NCBI GenBank assembly: GCA_024232355.1
Contig: JAAEPW010000079.1
Span: 6,605 to 70,604 of the forward strand
Origin: Chloroflexota bacterium
GTDB lineage: Bacteria; Chloroflexota; Anaerolineae; B4-G1
DNA: 64,000 bases
Direction: 5' to 3'
The notes under the pieces were generated by a model. The model worked only from the letters and a program-made list of their open reading frames with translations. It was not told where the DNA came from and searched no databases. Positions 16,336 through 24,982 of the stretch are shown here, in pieces. Every line of letters begins with the position of its first letter. Position 1 is the first letter of the stretch. Both the position numbers and the translations under genes were made by a program.

Positions 16336-18571
16336 CGCCAACCACCCGAATTTTGCTCAACAGGATGTGTTTGCCCAATCGGGAGCCGTCCTCAGTGATG
16401 ATGGATAAACGCCTCACGCCAGGGTCGTTTACGCCGACCACAATGTCGTAAAAGTCGGGCGGGGTGGTCAAGCCAATGTCTAAATCGTGAACGTCCTCGA
16501 CGACTTGGCCGGGCTGCCATTGGCTGGTGGGGATGGTCGGCAGAATGTCGCTGTTGGCCCAGGTCTGATTTTCGACTCCCAGAACTTGGGCAAAGATGCG
16601 ATAGTCGGTCTCTATCGGAGCCGAGGCCCGCCAGTAAAGAGTCAACCGGATCGTCTTACCGGGCCGCGCCACTCGCGGCTCCAGCGTATAGCCGACCAGC
16701 GCGGCCTGGTCATCAAAATTGGCGTTGATCGGGTTGGGAAACTCGCCAGGCCGGGGTTGAATTTCGACGTCTGCCAAGCGCAGTGCGTCACGTCCATTCT
16801 CTTCAAAGGGAAGCGAAGCGTCTCCGTCGGGTATAGTAAGACGCGGACCATCGGGCAAGTAGAGGCCAATCTGGACGTAGCAATTGTCCGATGTGTAAGC
16901 CACCTCGGGGATATGCAGGCGGTAGGTATCGGCAAAGATAACGCCAGGTTCCCAGGTGGTAGTGGGATAGCGGCCCAGACCAGGATGGGTGTCACGTTGG
17001 GCAGCCATCGTACCCACCTCGCTTAACAAGTGGATGAAAACGACATAGTTTTGATCGATCTGGGCCAAGGTTTGCCAGTAGACGGTGACCTCTACTATGC
17101 CGCCCGGTGTAACGGTACGGGGCGAGATCTGGTACCCCAGCACTCGCACCACGCCGCTGTGACCTGTACCGATCGCCAAGCCAAACTCGACGTCGGTGGC
17201 ATTAGGTATGGTTGCGATAGCAGCGTCAGGCAGTAGGCGAGGGCGCGCAAAGGCCGGGATCAACGTGCCAACCAGGACATAAATGGCCAGCGCCACCATT
17301 CCAACCGACACGATCCAGGCTGATCGGCGGGGTGAGATAAACGCAAATAGTCGATCCAGTCCCGCGCTGAGCAAAAGCGCAAAGGCCGACAAAGCAGGGA
17401 ACAAAAAGCGCCCCATCGCGCCCGCCGGTTGGATCAGGATATAGTAAAAGACCACAGTCACAAAGACAATGATAAAAGATAACAAAATCAACGCCCCATC
17501 GCGCGGAAACCGGTCTCGGCCTCGCCGGGGGAGCAGGTAACCGGTCAAGGCCAGGATACAAAAGGCCAAGATGCCCTGGTAAACAGGCTGGGGCAAGGGA
17601 ACCTGGCCGTAGCCAAAGCGCCCCCACAGGCTGCTCCACAGGTAGGGCAAGCTCTGCCGGATAGCCCACCAGTTTTCAGATGCTTTCCTGCCCGCCCACA
17701 GTTGGTTGACTTGGCTCATACCAGTAAAATCGCCGTATAGCACATGGTTGCGCCAGAACCACCAACCGGAAAGCAAGAGCATCAGGGTCAGAACGGTGAG
17801 AGCACTTTGCAGCAAGGCACGCCAGCGCAGGGGACGCACTGCCAGCAAGTAAGCCAGTGCGACAAGCGGCATCAGGGCCAACAGGCTAAACTTTGTGAGC
17901 AAAGCCAGACCGAGGAGGATACCCAGCGTCACGTCGATACATATGCTAGGGCCATTCTGCACCATCCGGACGCAGGCCCAAAGCACAGCTGCGCCGCATA
18001 GCGTTGTCAGGATATCATTGTTGACCGCGCCGCTCAGGTAGAGGAACTGGGGATTGAACGCCACCAGAGCCGCCCCGCCGAGGGCCAATGCGGGCCGCTG
18101 CGGGAAGATTTCGCACCCGGTGCGGTAGGTCATCCAGACGACGCCCGCGCCGATGATGACCGTCATCCAGCGCACCAGGTAGACTGCCAATGTGATGCCG
18201 TAAAAGGGGAATCGCTCGTCATCGCCGTGGAGATATTGGTTCTTGTTATCATTGCCCACCTCCCACTGGCGATAGCCCCAGAAAGAATTTTCGACTGGCG
18301 CATAGTATACGTCTTGGGTCACGGGAACCCAGCCACAGGCCAATGCTCCAAGGGTATAGTAAAGGGGCGGGTGATGGCTTTGGGCGCGCGGCACGTGGCG
18401 CTGCTGCACGGGCAATTCATAGTACGTGGCGATGTGGCGCACGTAACGGAAATGAGCCAGCTCATCGGTCGATTCGTACAGCGGATTGGACAAGCTGTAA
18501 CTCACGGCCAAAACAAGATAAACGCCGAGAAGAAGAACAAATGACAAACGCTCAAATCGGGATTTGCTCAC
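16328..18571 (-). CDS. GT-C membrane glycosyltransferase with two C-terminal beta domains (GT operon gene 4)
   Basis: A 747-aa GT39-like protein. The first loop carries NPLYESTDELAHFRYV and then SHHPPLYYTLGAL, the expected acidic pair and His-Pro-Pro-Leu-Tyr. The membrane part ends near residue 440. Two tandem copies of the operon's beta domain follow: about 460-600 (VLGYQISPRTV, VTVYWQTLAQ, FIHLLSEVG, WEPGVIFADTY) and about 615-747 (LVGYTLEPRV, LTLYWRASAP, FAQVLGVEN, WQPGQVVEDVHD). Translation starts at GTG 18571 within a GTGA overlap. The tandem copies differ enough that they look like an old duplication. Confidence 0.87.
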   Translation of the reverse strand: MSKSRFERLSFVLLLGVYLVLAVSYSLSNPLYESTDELAHFRYVRHIATYYELPVQQRHVPRAQSHHPPLYYTLGALACGWVPVTQDVYYAPVENSFWGYRQWEVGNDNKNQYLHGDDERFPFYGITLAVYLVRWMTVIIGAGVVWMTYRTGCEIFPQRPALALGGAALVAFNPQFLYLSGAVNNDILTTLCGAAVLWACVRMVQNGPSICIDVTLGILLGLALLTKFSLLALMPLVALAYLLAVRPLRWRALLQSALTVLTLMLLLSGWWFWRNHVLYGDFTGMSQVNQLWAGRKASENWWAIRQSLPYLWSSLWGRFGYGQVPLPQPVYQGILAFCILALTGYLLPRRGRDRFPRDGALILLSFIIVFVTVVFYYILIQPAGAMGRFLFPALSAFALLLSAGLDRLFAFISPRRSAWIVSVGMVALAIYVLVGTLIPAFARPRLLPDAAIATIPNATDVEFGLAIGTGHSGVVRVLGYQISPRTVTPGGIVEVTVYWQTLAQIDQNYVVFIHLLSEVGTMAAQRDTHPGLGRYPTTTWEPGVIFADTYRLHIPEVAYTSDNCYVQIGLYLPDGPRLTIPDGDASLPFEENGRDALRLADVEIQPRPGEFPNPINANFDDQAALVGYTLEPRVARPGKTIRLTLYWRASAPIETDYRIFAQVLGVENQTWANSDILPTIPTSQWQPGQVVEDVHDLDIGLTTPPDFYDIVVGVNDPGVRRLSIITEDGSRLGKHILLSKIRVVGDE

Positions 18572-20565
18572 GGTCTTTCCTCGACAGAGATCGAAACGGA
18601 ATCGGGGCCAAGCTGTCCGTCGTTTTGCAGGGTCGGCCAGCGGTCGCCGGTCAGCGGATCATACAAACCTAATGCCAGGGTGTAAGGCCCAGCAGATGCG
18701 TCGGACGGCAGGGTGAGGCGATGAATCTGGACAAAACGGTCGCCGGACTGGAGCGTGAGCGGATCGACCCAAAGGCCATCATCACCGGCGAGAAATGTCC
18801 CGTCGCTGGCGAGCAGGTGAGCAAAGACGGACAGCCTTGGGCCTGGGTAAACGCCCGGCGGAGGTGGGTTGGCAACGATGGGCAGCGGCGGCAGGTCGAA
18901 CGGCGCAGAAACGCGCCACGTGGTGAGAACCTCATCGTCTACCCAACGAGTATCAAGCAGGTCCAGGCCGTTGGCAAAACGCGCAATCTGTAATTCGTCA
19001 TTCACCACTTGCAATTCAGGAACTGTATAAAGTTCAAAGTGCGGCAGGTCAGTGTGCGCTGTCAACAACTCGGAAATCTGTGGGGCTGGGTCTGGGAAAG
19101 AGGTGAACAACACAAGCGAAGGCACATCCTGTTCAACCCAGACAAGAGCGCGTTCGGGGTTAAAGAGACGCACAGAGATGTCGTCACGCTGGATGTCCAC
19201 TTCCAAGGCCAGACGGTTCCATGGCCCCATCAGGTCGCTGGCGATGGCAATATCGGTGATCTCGGGATGGGCGTCCAGGTAAACGGCGGCGTCACGATAG
19301 TCGCTGCGGTAGAGAAAACGCATCATGCCGCGCTGCGGCCAGACCACGAAATAGTCGCGCAGGTCGCGGACGGCGTTGGTCACCAAAAAGAGAATTAACA
19401 ATAAAGAATGAACAATGAGCAATGAGCGTTTGCGGGGGAGTGTGATTCGGGATTGAATTTGGGTGAGCGTTAGGGCGGGAAGGATGTAGGCGGCGGGTTG
19501 GGCCAGGATGGTGTGGCTCAGGCTGGCGGGCGGGGTACTGACGAACGCGGGGAGCAACCCCAGGCCCAGCCAGAGCAGCAGGAAAAAGTAGCGTGGCCGT
19601 CGCCAACGGTAGACGCAAAGCACGACACCAGCCCACAGCAAAAGGCCGCCGAGCAGGTTAAACACTGGGCGGTCAGGGATGTTGTATAACCATTCCGAGT
19701 CGCCGGTGGCATGGAACATTTGCAGCGTCGTCCAAGTGTATTTGATTAGAGGGAGAATGTCACCATCTTGCAGTGCCCGCAACGGCACGGCCAGTTCGGC
19801 CAGGCGAGCGTCGGCTCCGATGCCCTGAGCGGCAGCGTCACTGCGTCCTTGGGCGATGGCGACACCCAGTGGTATCACGACCACACCCGCTATTACCAGT
19901 GACAGGAGCACACCGCGCCAGCATCGACGGAACTGTTCGCGGTGGAACAAGGCCAGGTAGATGACAAACAAAATAAGTAGTCCAGGGAGAACACGGGCGG
20001 CGGGATAAGTATAGATGGACAAACCCACAGTGCAGCCGAGCAAAAACCAAGTTTTTGTCGCCCTGCTTTTCTTTGCGGCAAGAGCACGCCATAACAAATA
20101 AAAGATTGCCAGGGCAAAAGGGGGCAGACTGATGTGGCGGATCGCGGTCCGGCTGTACATCAAGGACCAAAAGGACATTGTCAGCGCCAGCGACGCAATA
20201 ATGGCGGTCGCACGTCCAAAGAGACGGTGAGCTAGAGCATAGGTCAGAGCAATGGAAAGTGTGCCAAAAGCGACGGATAATAGATGACCGCTCAACACGT
20301 TGAAACCGAGTACGGCATGTACGCCAGCGTGCAAATGATGATAAAGGGGTTCATGGCCGGACGCCCCAGTATAGTACAGAGGAAAGTTGCCCGCCAGCAA
20401 TTCGCCGGAGAGAGCGTGAATGTTGATCAGCTCATCGTCGCGCCAGCCGGACGGAACGGTTTCCAGATAACAGAGGCGCAAGCCCCAGGTCAAAAGAATG
20501 ATTGCAATGAACAATGAGTAATGAATAATGGGCAATGTGGAATTTGCGGTTTTGGATTTATTCAT
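18568..20565 (-). CDS. GT-C membrane glycosyltransferase with C-terminal beta domain (GT operon gene 3)
   Basis: A 665-aa GT39-like protein. The first loop has SGWRDDELINIHAL and SGHEPLYHHLHAG. About twelve hydrophobic segments, then a soluble part ending in the beta domain (about 540-665; LTTWRVSAPF, FAHLLASDG, LALGLYDPLTGDRW). In this copy the strands are interrupted by a Pro-rich loop (PPPPGVYPG). ATG 20565 overlaps the previous stop as ATGA. Two heptamer arrays lie in the gene, one at the N-terminus (20505-20539) and one near codon 390 (19392-19426); both encode hydrophobic stretches. Confidence 0.87.
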   Translation of the reverse strand: MNKSKTANSTLPIIHYSLFIAIILLTWGLRLCYLETVPSGWRDDELINIHALSGELLAGNFPLYYTGASGHEPLYHHLHAGVHAVLGFNVLSGHLLSVAFGTLSIALTYALAHRLFGRATAIIASLALTMSFWSLMYSRTAIRHISLPPFALAIFYLLWRALAAKKSRATKTWFLLGCTVGLSIYTYPAARVLPGLLILFVIYLALFHREQFRRCWRGVLLSLVIAGVVVIPLGVAIAQGRSDAAAQGIGADARLAELAVPLRALQDGDILPLIKYTWTTLQMFHATGDSEWLYNIPDRPVFNLLGGLLLWAGVVLCVYRWRRPRYFFLLLWLGLGLLPAFVSTPPASLSHTILAQPAAYILPALTLTQIQSRITLPRKRSLLIVHSLLLILFLVTNAVRDLRDYFVVWPQRGMMRFLYRSDYRDAAVYLDAHPEITDIAIASDLMGPWNRLALEVDIQRDDISVRLFNPERALVWVEQDVPSLVLFTSFPDPAPQISELLTAHTDLPHFELYTVPELQVVNDELQIARFANGLDLLDTRWVDDEVLTTWRVSAPFDLPPLPIVANPPPPGVYPGPRLSVFAHLLASDGTFLAGDDGLWVDPLTLQSGDRFVQIHRLTLPSDASAGPYTLALGLYDPLTGDRWPTLQNDGQLGPDSVSISVEERP
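19392..19426. repeat. Degenerate heptanucleotide array, locus 2 (inside a GT gene)
   Basis: Five 7-base units GAATTAA CAATAAA, GAATGAA CAATGAG, CAATGAG in a row, in frame within GT operon gene 3. The unit is the same as in loci 3 and 4. Confidence 0.65.
20505..20539. repeat. Degenerate heptanucleotide array, locus 3 (5' end of a GT gene)
   Basis: Five units CAATGAA CAATGAG, TAATGAA TAATGGG, CAATGTG encode the first hydrophobic stretch of GT operon gene 3. Confidence 0.65.
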
Positions 20566-22598
20566 TGACCTATCTCCACCGGGGACAAGAGTATGCGGTT
20601 GTCCACAGCAACGCCGTCCATCAGGACGGACAGGCGAGTTGGGTCTTTTTGGGTATAGATGCCGACCTCCAACTGGTAGATGCCGGGCGGTGCGTCGGCG
20701 TCTACTGGAAAGCGGTGTAGTTGGATAAATGCATCGCCCGGCTGCCAGTGATATGAGGGAACGTCCAGCCTGTCCATTTGTCCGACAACGTGATTGTCGG
20801 GGGCAAGCAGGTGGGTAAAGACGATGGCCTCAGACGCGAAAGGAGCGCGAACGCGCCACGCCGTCAGCAACTCGACCGCCCCACCCGGTTCGACAACGGG
20901 CGTGCGCAGGTCATAGCCGATCAGTTCGACGATACCACCCACGTTGGCCGGCAAAGTGAGGGACGGGGAACCAGTATCGTTACTCGCGGTCGACAGGAAC
21001 GATGCGAGCGCAGCGTCAGCGTCGAGGCGATAGACGTCGAATTGGGGAACCAGGTCATCGGACCGAAAGTTTTCAGTGTGCAGATCGGAAGCGTGTGCAT
21101 CAAAGATCGGCTCAAGCGCGGTGTCGAGAGAAGCAATGGCCGGAATAATGACACGCGTCTCGCCTCCGTTCGGAAAGACAAGGGCAAAGCGTCCGTCGAA
21201 CCAGCGCAGGGCCAGGTCGTCGCGGCGCAGGGTGATTTCCATCGGATAGGGGTCATGGAAACGTCCGGGGTAGATAGACGAGAGCGCCACGGCCCCACCT
21301 TCTGGCTGCGCGTCCAGATAGCGGGCCTGCTGGGTGAGAGCGTGATAGTAAGTCACGCGAACTTCCCGGTGTTGACCCCACACGTCAAAATAGTCGCGAG
21401 CCGCATCCAGCCCAATGACGGCGATGAGGATAACGACGCCCCCTACTCCTGCAACTCGTCCCCAGCGTCCGGCCCGATCGGACAAAAACTGGAGAATGGT
21501 AATCAGTGCTAAAGCGACAAGGATAAAAATGACAGGTTGAGCTGCGATGGTACGTATGATAGTGGCGTCGGGACCGGCAAGCAGGGCTGGGCCAACACCC
21601 GTAATCAGCCAGAGCAACAGGAAAGCATAACGCGGGTCACGCCAGCGCCACAAGCTGATGAGGATACCGGCGTAAAAGAGGATACCGCTGGCGGGATCTA
21701 GCAACGGGCGTCCAGCGACGTTGTAGCGCCACATCGGGTCGCCGCGCAGGGTAAAAGTGCGCAGGGTGCGGGTTACGTTGCGCCAGAGTCCGCTCAAGTC
21801 ACCTCGAGCCGCTTGTTCCAACGGTTCGCTGAGTTGGCCGATGCGCTGTTCCGCTTCCGGGTGGGTAACCAGGAAATGGATCAAGGGAGCAGCAACGAGG
21901 CCCGCGATCAGCAGCAAGACGACGATCCCTTGCCATTGCCAGTTCGGGAAAGGTCGTCGGCCAATCAAGTAAAGGAAAGCAAGGTAAGCCAGAAACAGAA
22001 CATAGACCAAGGGCATCGCGCGGCTCGCCATATAAGTATAGATTGACACGCCGAGAAATGCGCCAGAGAGAGCACACCACACCCACCGACGGCGAGGTTT
22101 TTGTTCCAATGCAGAAAAGCCCAGCCAAAAGCACAACGCCGATGCAGTAAAGGTGACCGCCAGCGTGACGGCCCGCAGTCCCACGCGACTGGTCATCACG
22201 CACCAAAAAGAGACAGCCATCCAGGCGGCAGCAAACAAGGCAGGCAACGAGCCGAACAGTCGCCGGGCGAATTCATAGGTCAGCAAAATAAGAGCCAGTC
22301 CCCAAGCGACAGTGGTCAAGCGTAACGCCGTATCGGTCGGCCCCAGGAGCAGCATCGTGAGGGCCACGGAATAGGTGTACAGCGGTTCGTGCCCATAGCC
22401 GATGGTAAAATAGATGGGGCGGACGCCTTGCAGAACGGCGGCGGCATCGTGGCCGTTGCTGGCTTCGTCGTGTGTTAGGCCGGGCGGGATAGCGTCCAAC
22501 TGGTAAAGGCGCAGCAAAGCGGCCAACAAAAGGATAGCCACAAGCACCCAATTGCGAACAGAGACCGACGCGGTTACATCGACTTGCGGTTTGGTCAT
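20562..22598 (-). CDS. GT-C membrane glycosyltransferase with C-terminal beta domain (GT operon gene 2)
   Basis: A 678-aa GT39-like protein. The first loop reads PPGLTHDEASNGHDA, then YGHEPLYTYSVAL, giving Asp-Glu and the Glu-Pro-Leu-Tyr motif. It closely resembles genes 6 and 9 in layout, including a soluble mid-part with a FHDPYPMEITLRRDD stretch. The C-terminal domain is at about 550-678 (LIGYDLRTPVV, LLTAWRVRAPF, FTHLLAPDN, WQPGDAFIQLH, LEVGIYTQKDPTRL). ATG 22598 overlaps the preceding stop by four bases (ATGA), which suggests tight translational coupling. Confidence 0.88.
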   Translation of the reverse strand: MTKPQVDVTASVSVRNWVLVAILLLAALLRLYQLDAIPPGLTHDEASNGHDAAAVLQGVRPIYFTIGYGHEPLYTYSVALTMLLLGPTDTALRLTTVAWGLALILLTYEFARRLFGSLPALFAAAWMAVSFWCVMTSRVGLRAVTLAVTFTASALCFWLGFSALEQKPRRRWVWCALSGAFLGVSIYTYMASRAMPLVYVLFLAYLAFLYLIGRRPFPNWQWQGIVVLLLIAGLVAAPLIHFLVTHPEAEQRIGQLSEPLEQAARGDLSGLWRNVTRTLRTFTLRGDPMWRYNVAGRPLLDPASGILFYAGILISLWRWRDPRYAFLLLWLITGVGPALLAGPDATIIRTIAAQPVIFILVALALITILQFLSDRAGRWGRVAGVGGVVILIAVIGLDAARDYFDVWGQHREVRVTYYHALTQQARYLDAQPEGGAVALSSIYPGRFHDPYPMEITLRRDDLALRWFDGRFALVFPNGGETRVIIPAIASLDTALEPIFDAHASDLHTENFRSDDLVPQFDVYRLDADAALASFLSTASNDTGSPSLTLPANVGGIVELIGYDLRTPVVEPGGAVELLTAWRVRAPFASEAIVFTHLLAPDNHVVGQMDRLDVPSYHWQPGDAFIQLHRFPVDADAPPGIYQLEVGIYTQKDPTRLSVLMDGVAVDNRILLSPVEIGQ

Positions 22599-24892
22599 TG
22601 GGCCTTGATCTCTATGGGGGGTAAGAGTACGTGGTCGCTAACGATGGCGTCGTTTGCCAGTACCGGCAGGCGTGCTCCATCCATCAGCCCGTACATTCCC
22701 AATTCGATGTGGTATTGGCCCGGTGGCGCATCGGCGGCTATGGAGATGTTGTAGGGGTCAGCAACAATTTCGCCGGGAACCCACACGGTGGTAGGCAGTT
22801 GAGCGTTGACCGGTTCGTTGTCCTGCTGCCCCCAGAGAAAGTTGTCCGTGGCGGCGTTGTAGGTCTCACCCAGCAGGTGGGTAAAGACCTTGTATCGCGC
22901 CGGGATCGGCTCGATAGCTTGCCAGTACAGGGTCAGTTCCATCACACCGCCTGGCTCTACAACAGTTTGGGGCATGTCATACCCTAGGAGGCGAATGTGC
23001 TCTCCCAGGTTAAGATCGAGAGCGTGCGGGATGTCGTCGGGCTGGATCGTCTCTGCCGAACCACGGTGGAGCAGCTTGAAGCAACCAGCCTCGATCTGGT
23101 CATCCCCCACTTGTACAAGTATGCGATAGTCGCCTTCCGTCAGATCAGCGGTCAGTGGCAAAGTCACATGCTGGCGAGTAGGACCGTTCATCGCCGGGAT
23201 TGGTCCTGGTACGTTTATTTCTTTCGATGGCGTCTCTGTAGTTTCCGGGACCAGTTGCACGCTCACAGCCTCGTCCGGCGGAGGGTCCCAGTAGAGAAAC
23301 AGGTGGGCCGTGTCACCAGTCAAATAGCGCGGCAAAAGAACTTGGGCGGCAAATCCCGAATTCGCAACCGTAAATTCAAGAGCCAGGTCATGGATCGTAT
23401 CGGCGCGTTCTGGCGTACGGGTGTAAAAGTGGAGTACATTCTCTCCGAATTGCCAGGTCTCAACAGCGGTCGCCTCGCCAGACAGCCAAGCACTCACGTG
23501 ACCGTAGGGATCGTTGCGCTGTGCGTCGGGCGTCAGTACCAACCAAACACCGTCAGTCTGCTCCCACAAGGAGGTCACGACGCGTGCAACAGTCGCATCG
23601 TCCACCGACGCACCGTAGGGCAGCCCGCGCCAGTCGTCGGCATAGTGAGCAGCAAAAATGGGCCAGTCTTTATCAGTATGCAAGAGTACGCCGTCACCGG
23701 GGTAGCGATGGGCACGCAGGGTTGCCGCCAGAGAAACATAATCATCTCGCCGCGCGCGACCAGGGTAAAAAGAGACCAATCCACTCAAGGCAGCGGCGAC
23801 GGCCAAGACAACGCCCAGAACCGCCACCCAGCGTCGTTTGCGAGCTAGCACGGTCAAGCCCCATCCCAACAATGTATAAAAGCACACGGAGAGAGGAAGT
23901 AAGTAGCGTGGCACCAACCTGGGAGCATAGTAGAGATGGATAGGCAGCGAAACGACATAGACCACCAAGGCCGGAAGTACCAACCCGAAAACAAACATCG
24001 CCAGCCCGCCGGTCTGAGTAGGACGGCGACGAGACCGCCAGAGAGCAACGGTACCAATTGCCAGCGCAGCAAAGGCTGTCAGTGTCCACGGCGTGTAGGC
24101 TTTTAGATTTATGGGTACGCCCACCGCCAGCATCGTGGTGTAAAGGTGAACAAAAAAGAGTGGCGAAAAAGGCTCTGAGGAAGACCATGTGGGCATGCGT
24201 GGCAGAGAATAGACGAGCCAGGGAACAAATATGATGGCAGCGGCCAGTTGAGCTGTGATCCAACGAGTCAGCAAGCGGCGCGGACGGCCCTGCTTTAGCC
24301 AAACCAAGGGAAAAGCCAGATTGGTGATGATGGGAACAGAGATCATCAGGAACAAACTCCAGAGTCCCCCGGCTACAGTCAGGACGTAAGCAAGCCAGGC
24401 CCGCCGATCCTCGCCGCGACTGCGCCATAATCGCACCGTGGCCCAGAGCGCGGCGGCGGTCAGCGTAGTGTCCCAAATGTACATCCGCATTTCCTGGGAC
24501 CAAGACACGGCAAAGCGGGAGATGGTGAAAAAGAGCGCGGCTAGCAGACCGGCTCTACGCCCACCTAACGAGCGCCCCAGCCCATATATAACGCTCACTC
24601 CCAGCACACCGACGAGAACGGATGGGAATCGCAGCACAAATTCCCCATCGCCAACGACCAGCCACCAACACCGTAAAAGCAAAAAGTAGAGGGGCGGGTG
24701 AACGTCGTGAGCCGTCCAATGAAGGATATCGCGGATGGGCAAGCGGGCGGCCCAAGTAGCCAGCCCTTCGTCCCACCAGATATTGTGGTCAGCCAGGCCC
24801 CACACGCGGAGGCCAAAAGCAACGAGCAGCAAAAGTAGGATCAGAATGTTGTCTTTTTTCAATTCAACCTCACTCTTGGGAGAGCGAGCCAA
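22595..24892 (-). CDS. GT-C membrane glycosyltransferase with two C-terminal beta domains (GT operon gene 1)
   Basis: First gene of the nine-gene operon, about 765 aa. The first loop has HNIWWDEGLATWAARLP and HDVHPPLYFLLLRCW, close to classic bacterial PMT_2 proteins. The membrane part ends near residue 400. A degenerate beta domain (about 500-615) and a typical one (about 625-765; LLGYDMPQTVV, LTLYWQAIEP, FTHLLGETY, WVPGEIVADPY, IELGMYGLMDGARL) follow. The reading frame opens at a TTG at 24892, but a TTGTCA-17-TATGAT promoter places the transcription start near 24885, so the TTG at 24862 (giving MKKDNILIL, with GAGG upstream) may be the real start. Confidence 0.86.
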   Translation of the reverse strand: MARSPKSEVELKKDNILILLLLLVAFGLRVWGLADHNIWWDEGLATWAARLPIRDILHWTAHDVHPPLYFLLLRCWWLVVGDGEFVLRFPSVLVGVLGVSVIYGLGRSLGGRRAGLLAALFFTISRFAVSWSQEMRMYIWDTTLTAAALWATVRLWRSRGEDRRAWLAYVLTVAGGLWSLFLMISVPIITNLAFPLVWLKQGRPRRLLTRWITAQLAAAIIFVPWLVYSLPRMPTWSSSEPFSPLFFVHLYTTMLAVGVPINLKAYTPWTLTAFAALAIGTVALWRSRRRPTQTGGLAMFVFGLVLPALVVYVVSLPIHLYYAPRLVPRYLLPLSVCFYTLLGWGLTVLARKRRWVAVLGVVLAVAAALSGLVSFYPGRARRDDYVSLAATLRAHRYPGDGVLLHTDKDWPIFAAHYADDWRGLPYGASVDDATVARVVTSLWEQTDGVWLVLTPDAQRNDPYGHVSAWLSGEATAVETWQFGENVLHFYTRTPERADTIHDLALEFTVANSGFAAQVLLPRYLTGDTAHLFLYWDPPPDEAVSVQLVPETTETPSKEINVPGPIPAMNGPTRQHVTLPLTADLTEGDYRILVQVGDDQIEAGCFKLLHRGSAETIQPDDIPHALDLNLGEHIRLLGYDMPQTVVEPGGVMELTLYWQAIEPIPARYKVFTHLLGETYNAATDNFLWGQQDNEPVNAQLPTTVWVPGEIVADPYNISIAADAPPGQYHIELGMYGLMDGARLPVLANDAIVSDHVLLPPIEIKAQ

Positions 24893-24920
24893 TCATACCC
24901 CAACCTGGCGTGGTTGACAA
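24892..24920 (-). promoter_or_regulatory. Promoter of the nine-gene GT-C operon
   Basis: On the minus strand TTGTCA (24915-24920), 17 bases, TATGAT (24892-24897). It is the only good promoter seen upstream of gene 1 and is back-to-back with the promoter of the solute-binding lipoprotein. Confidence 0.6.
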
Positions 24921-24941
24921 GTGGGATTTGGAAGCGGGTTG

Positions 24942-24950
24942 TGTTATAAT
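24942..24950 (+). promoter_or_regulatory. Extended -10 promoter of the solute-binding lipoprotein gene
   Basis: TGTTATAAT, a TGn plus perfect TATAAT, 33 bases before the ATG. A TTGACA at 24914 is 25 bases away, too far for a normal -35. Confidence 0.55.
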
Positions 24951-24982
24951 TGGGGGGTTGGTATATTGGGAGAGGATGTTTT

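Noticed and set aside
24914..24950. TTGACA and TATAAT on the plus strand as a single promoter
   Set aside because: The spacer is 25 bases, too long for sigma70; only the extended -10 is counted.
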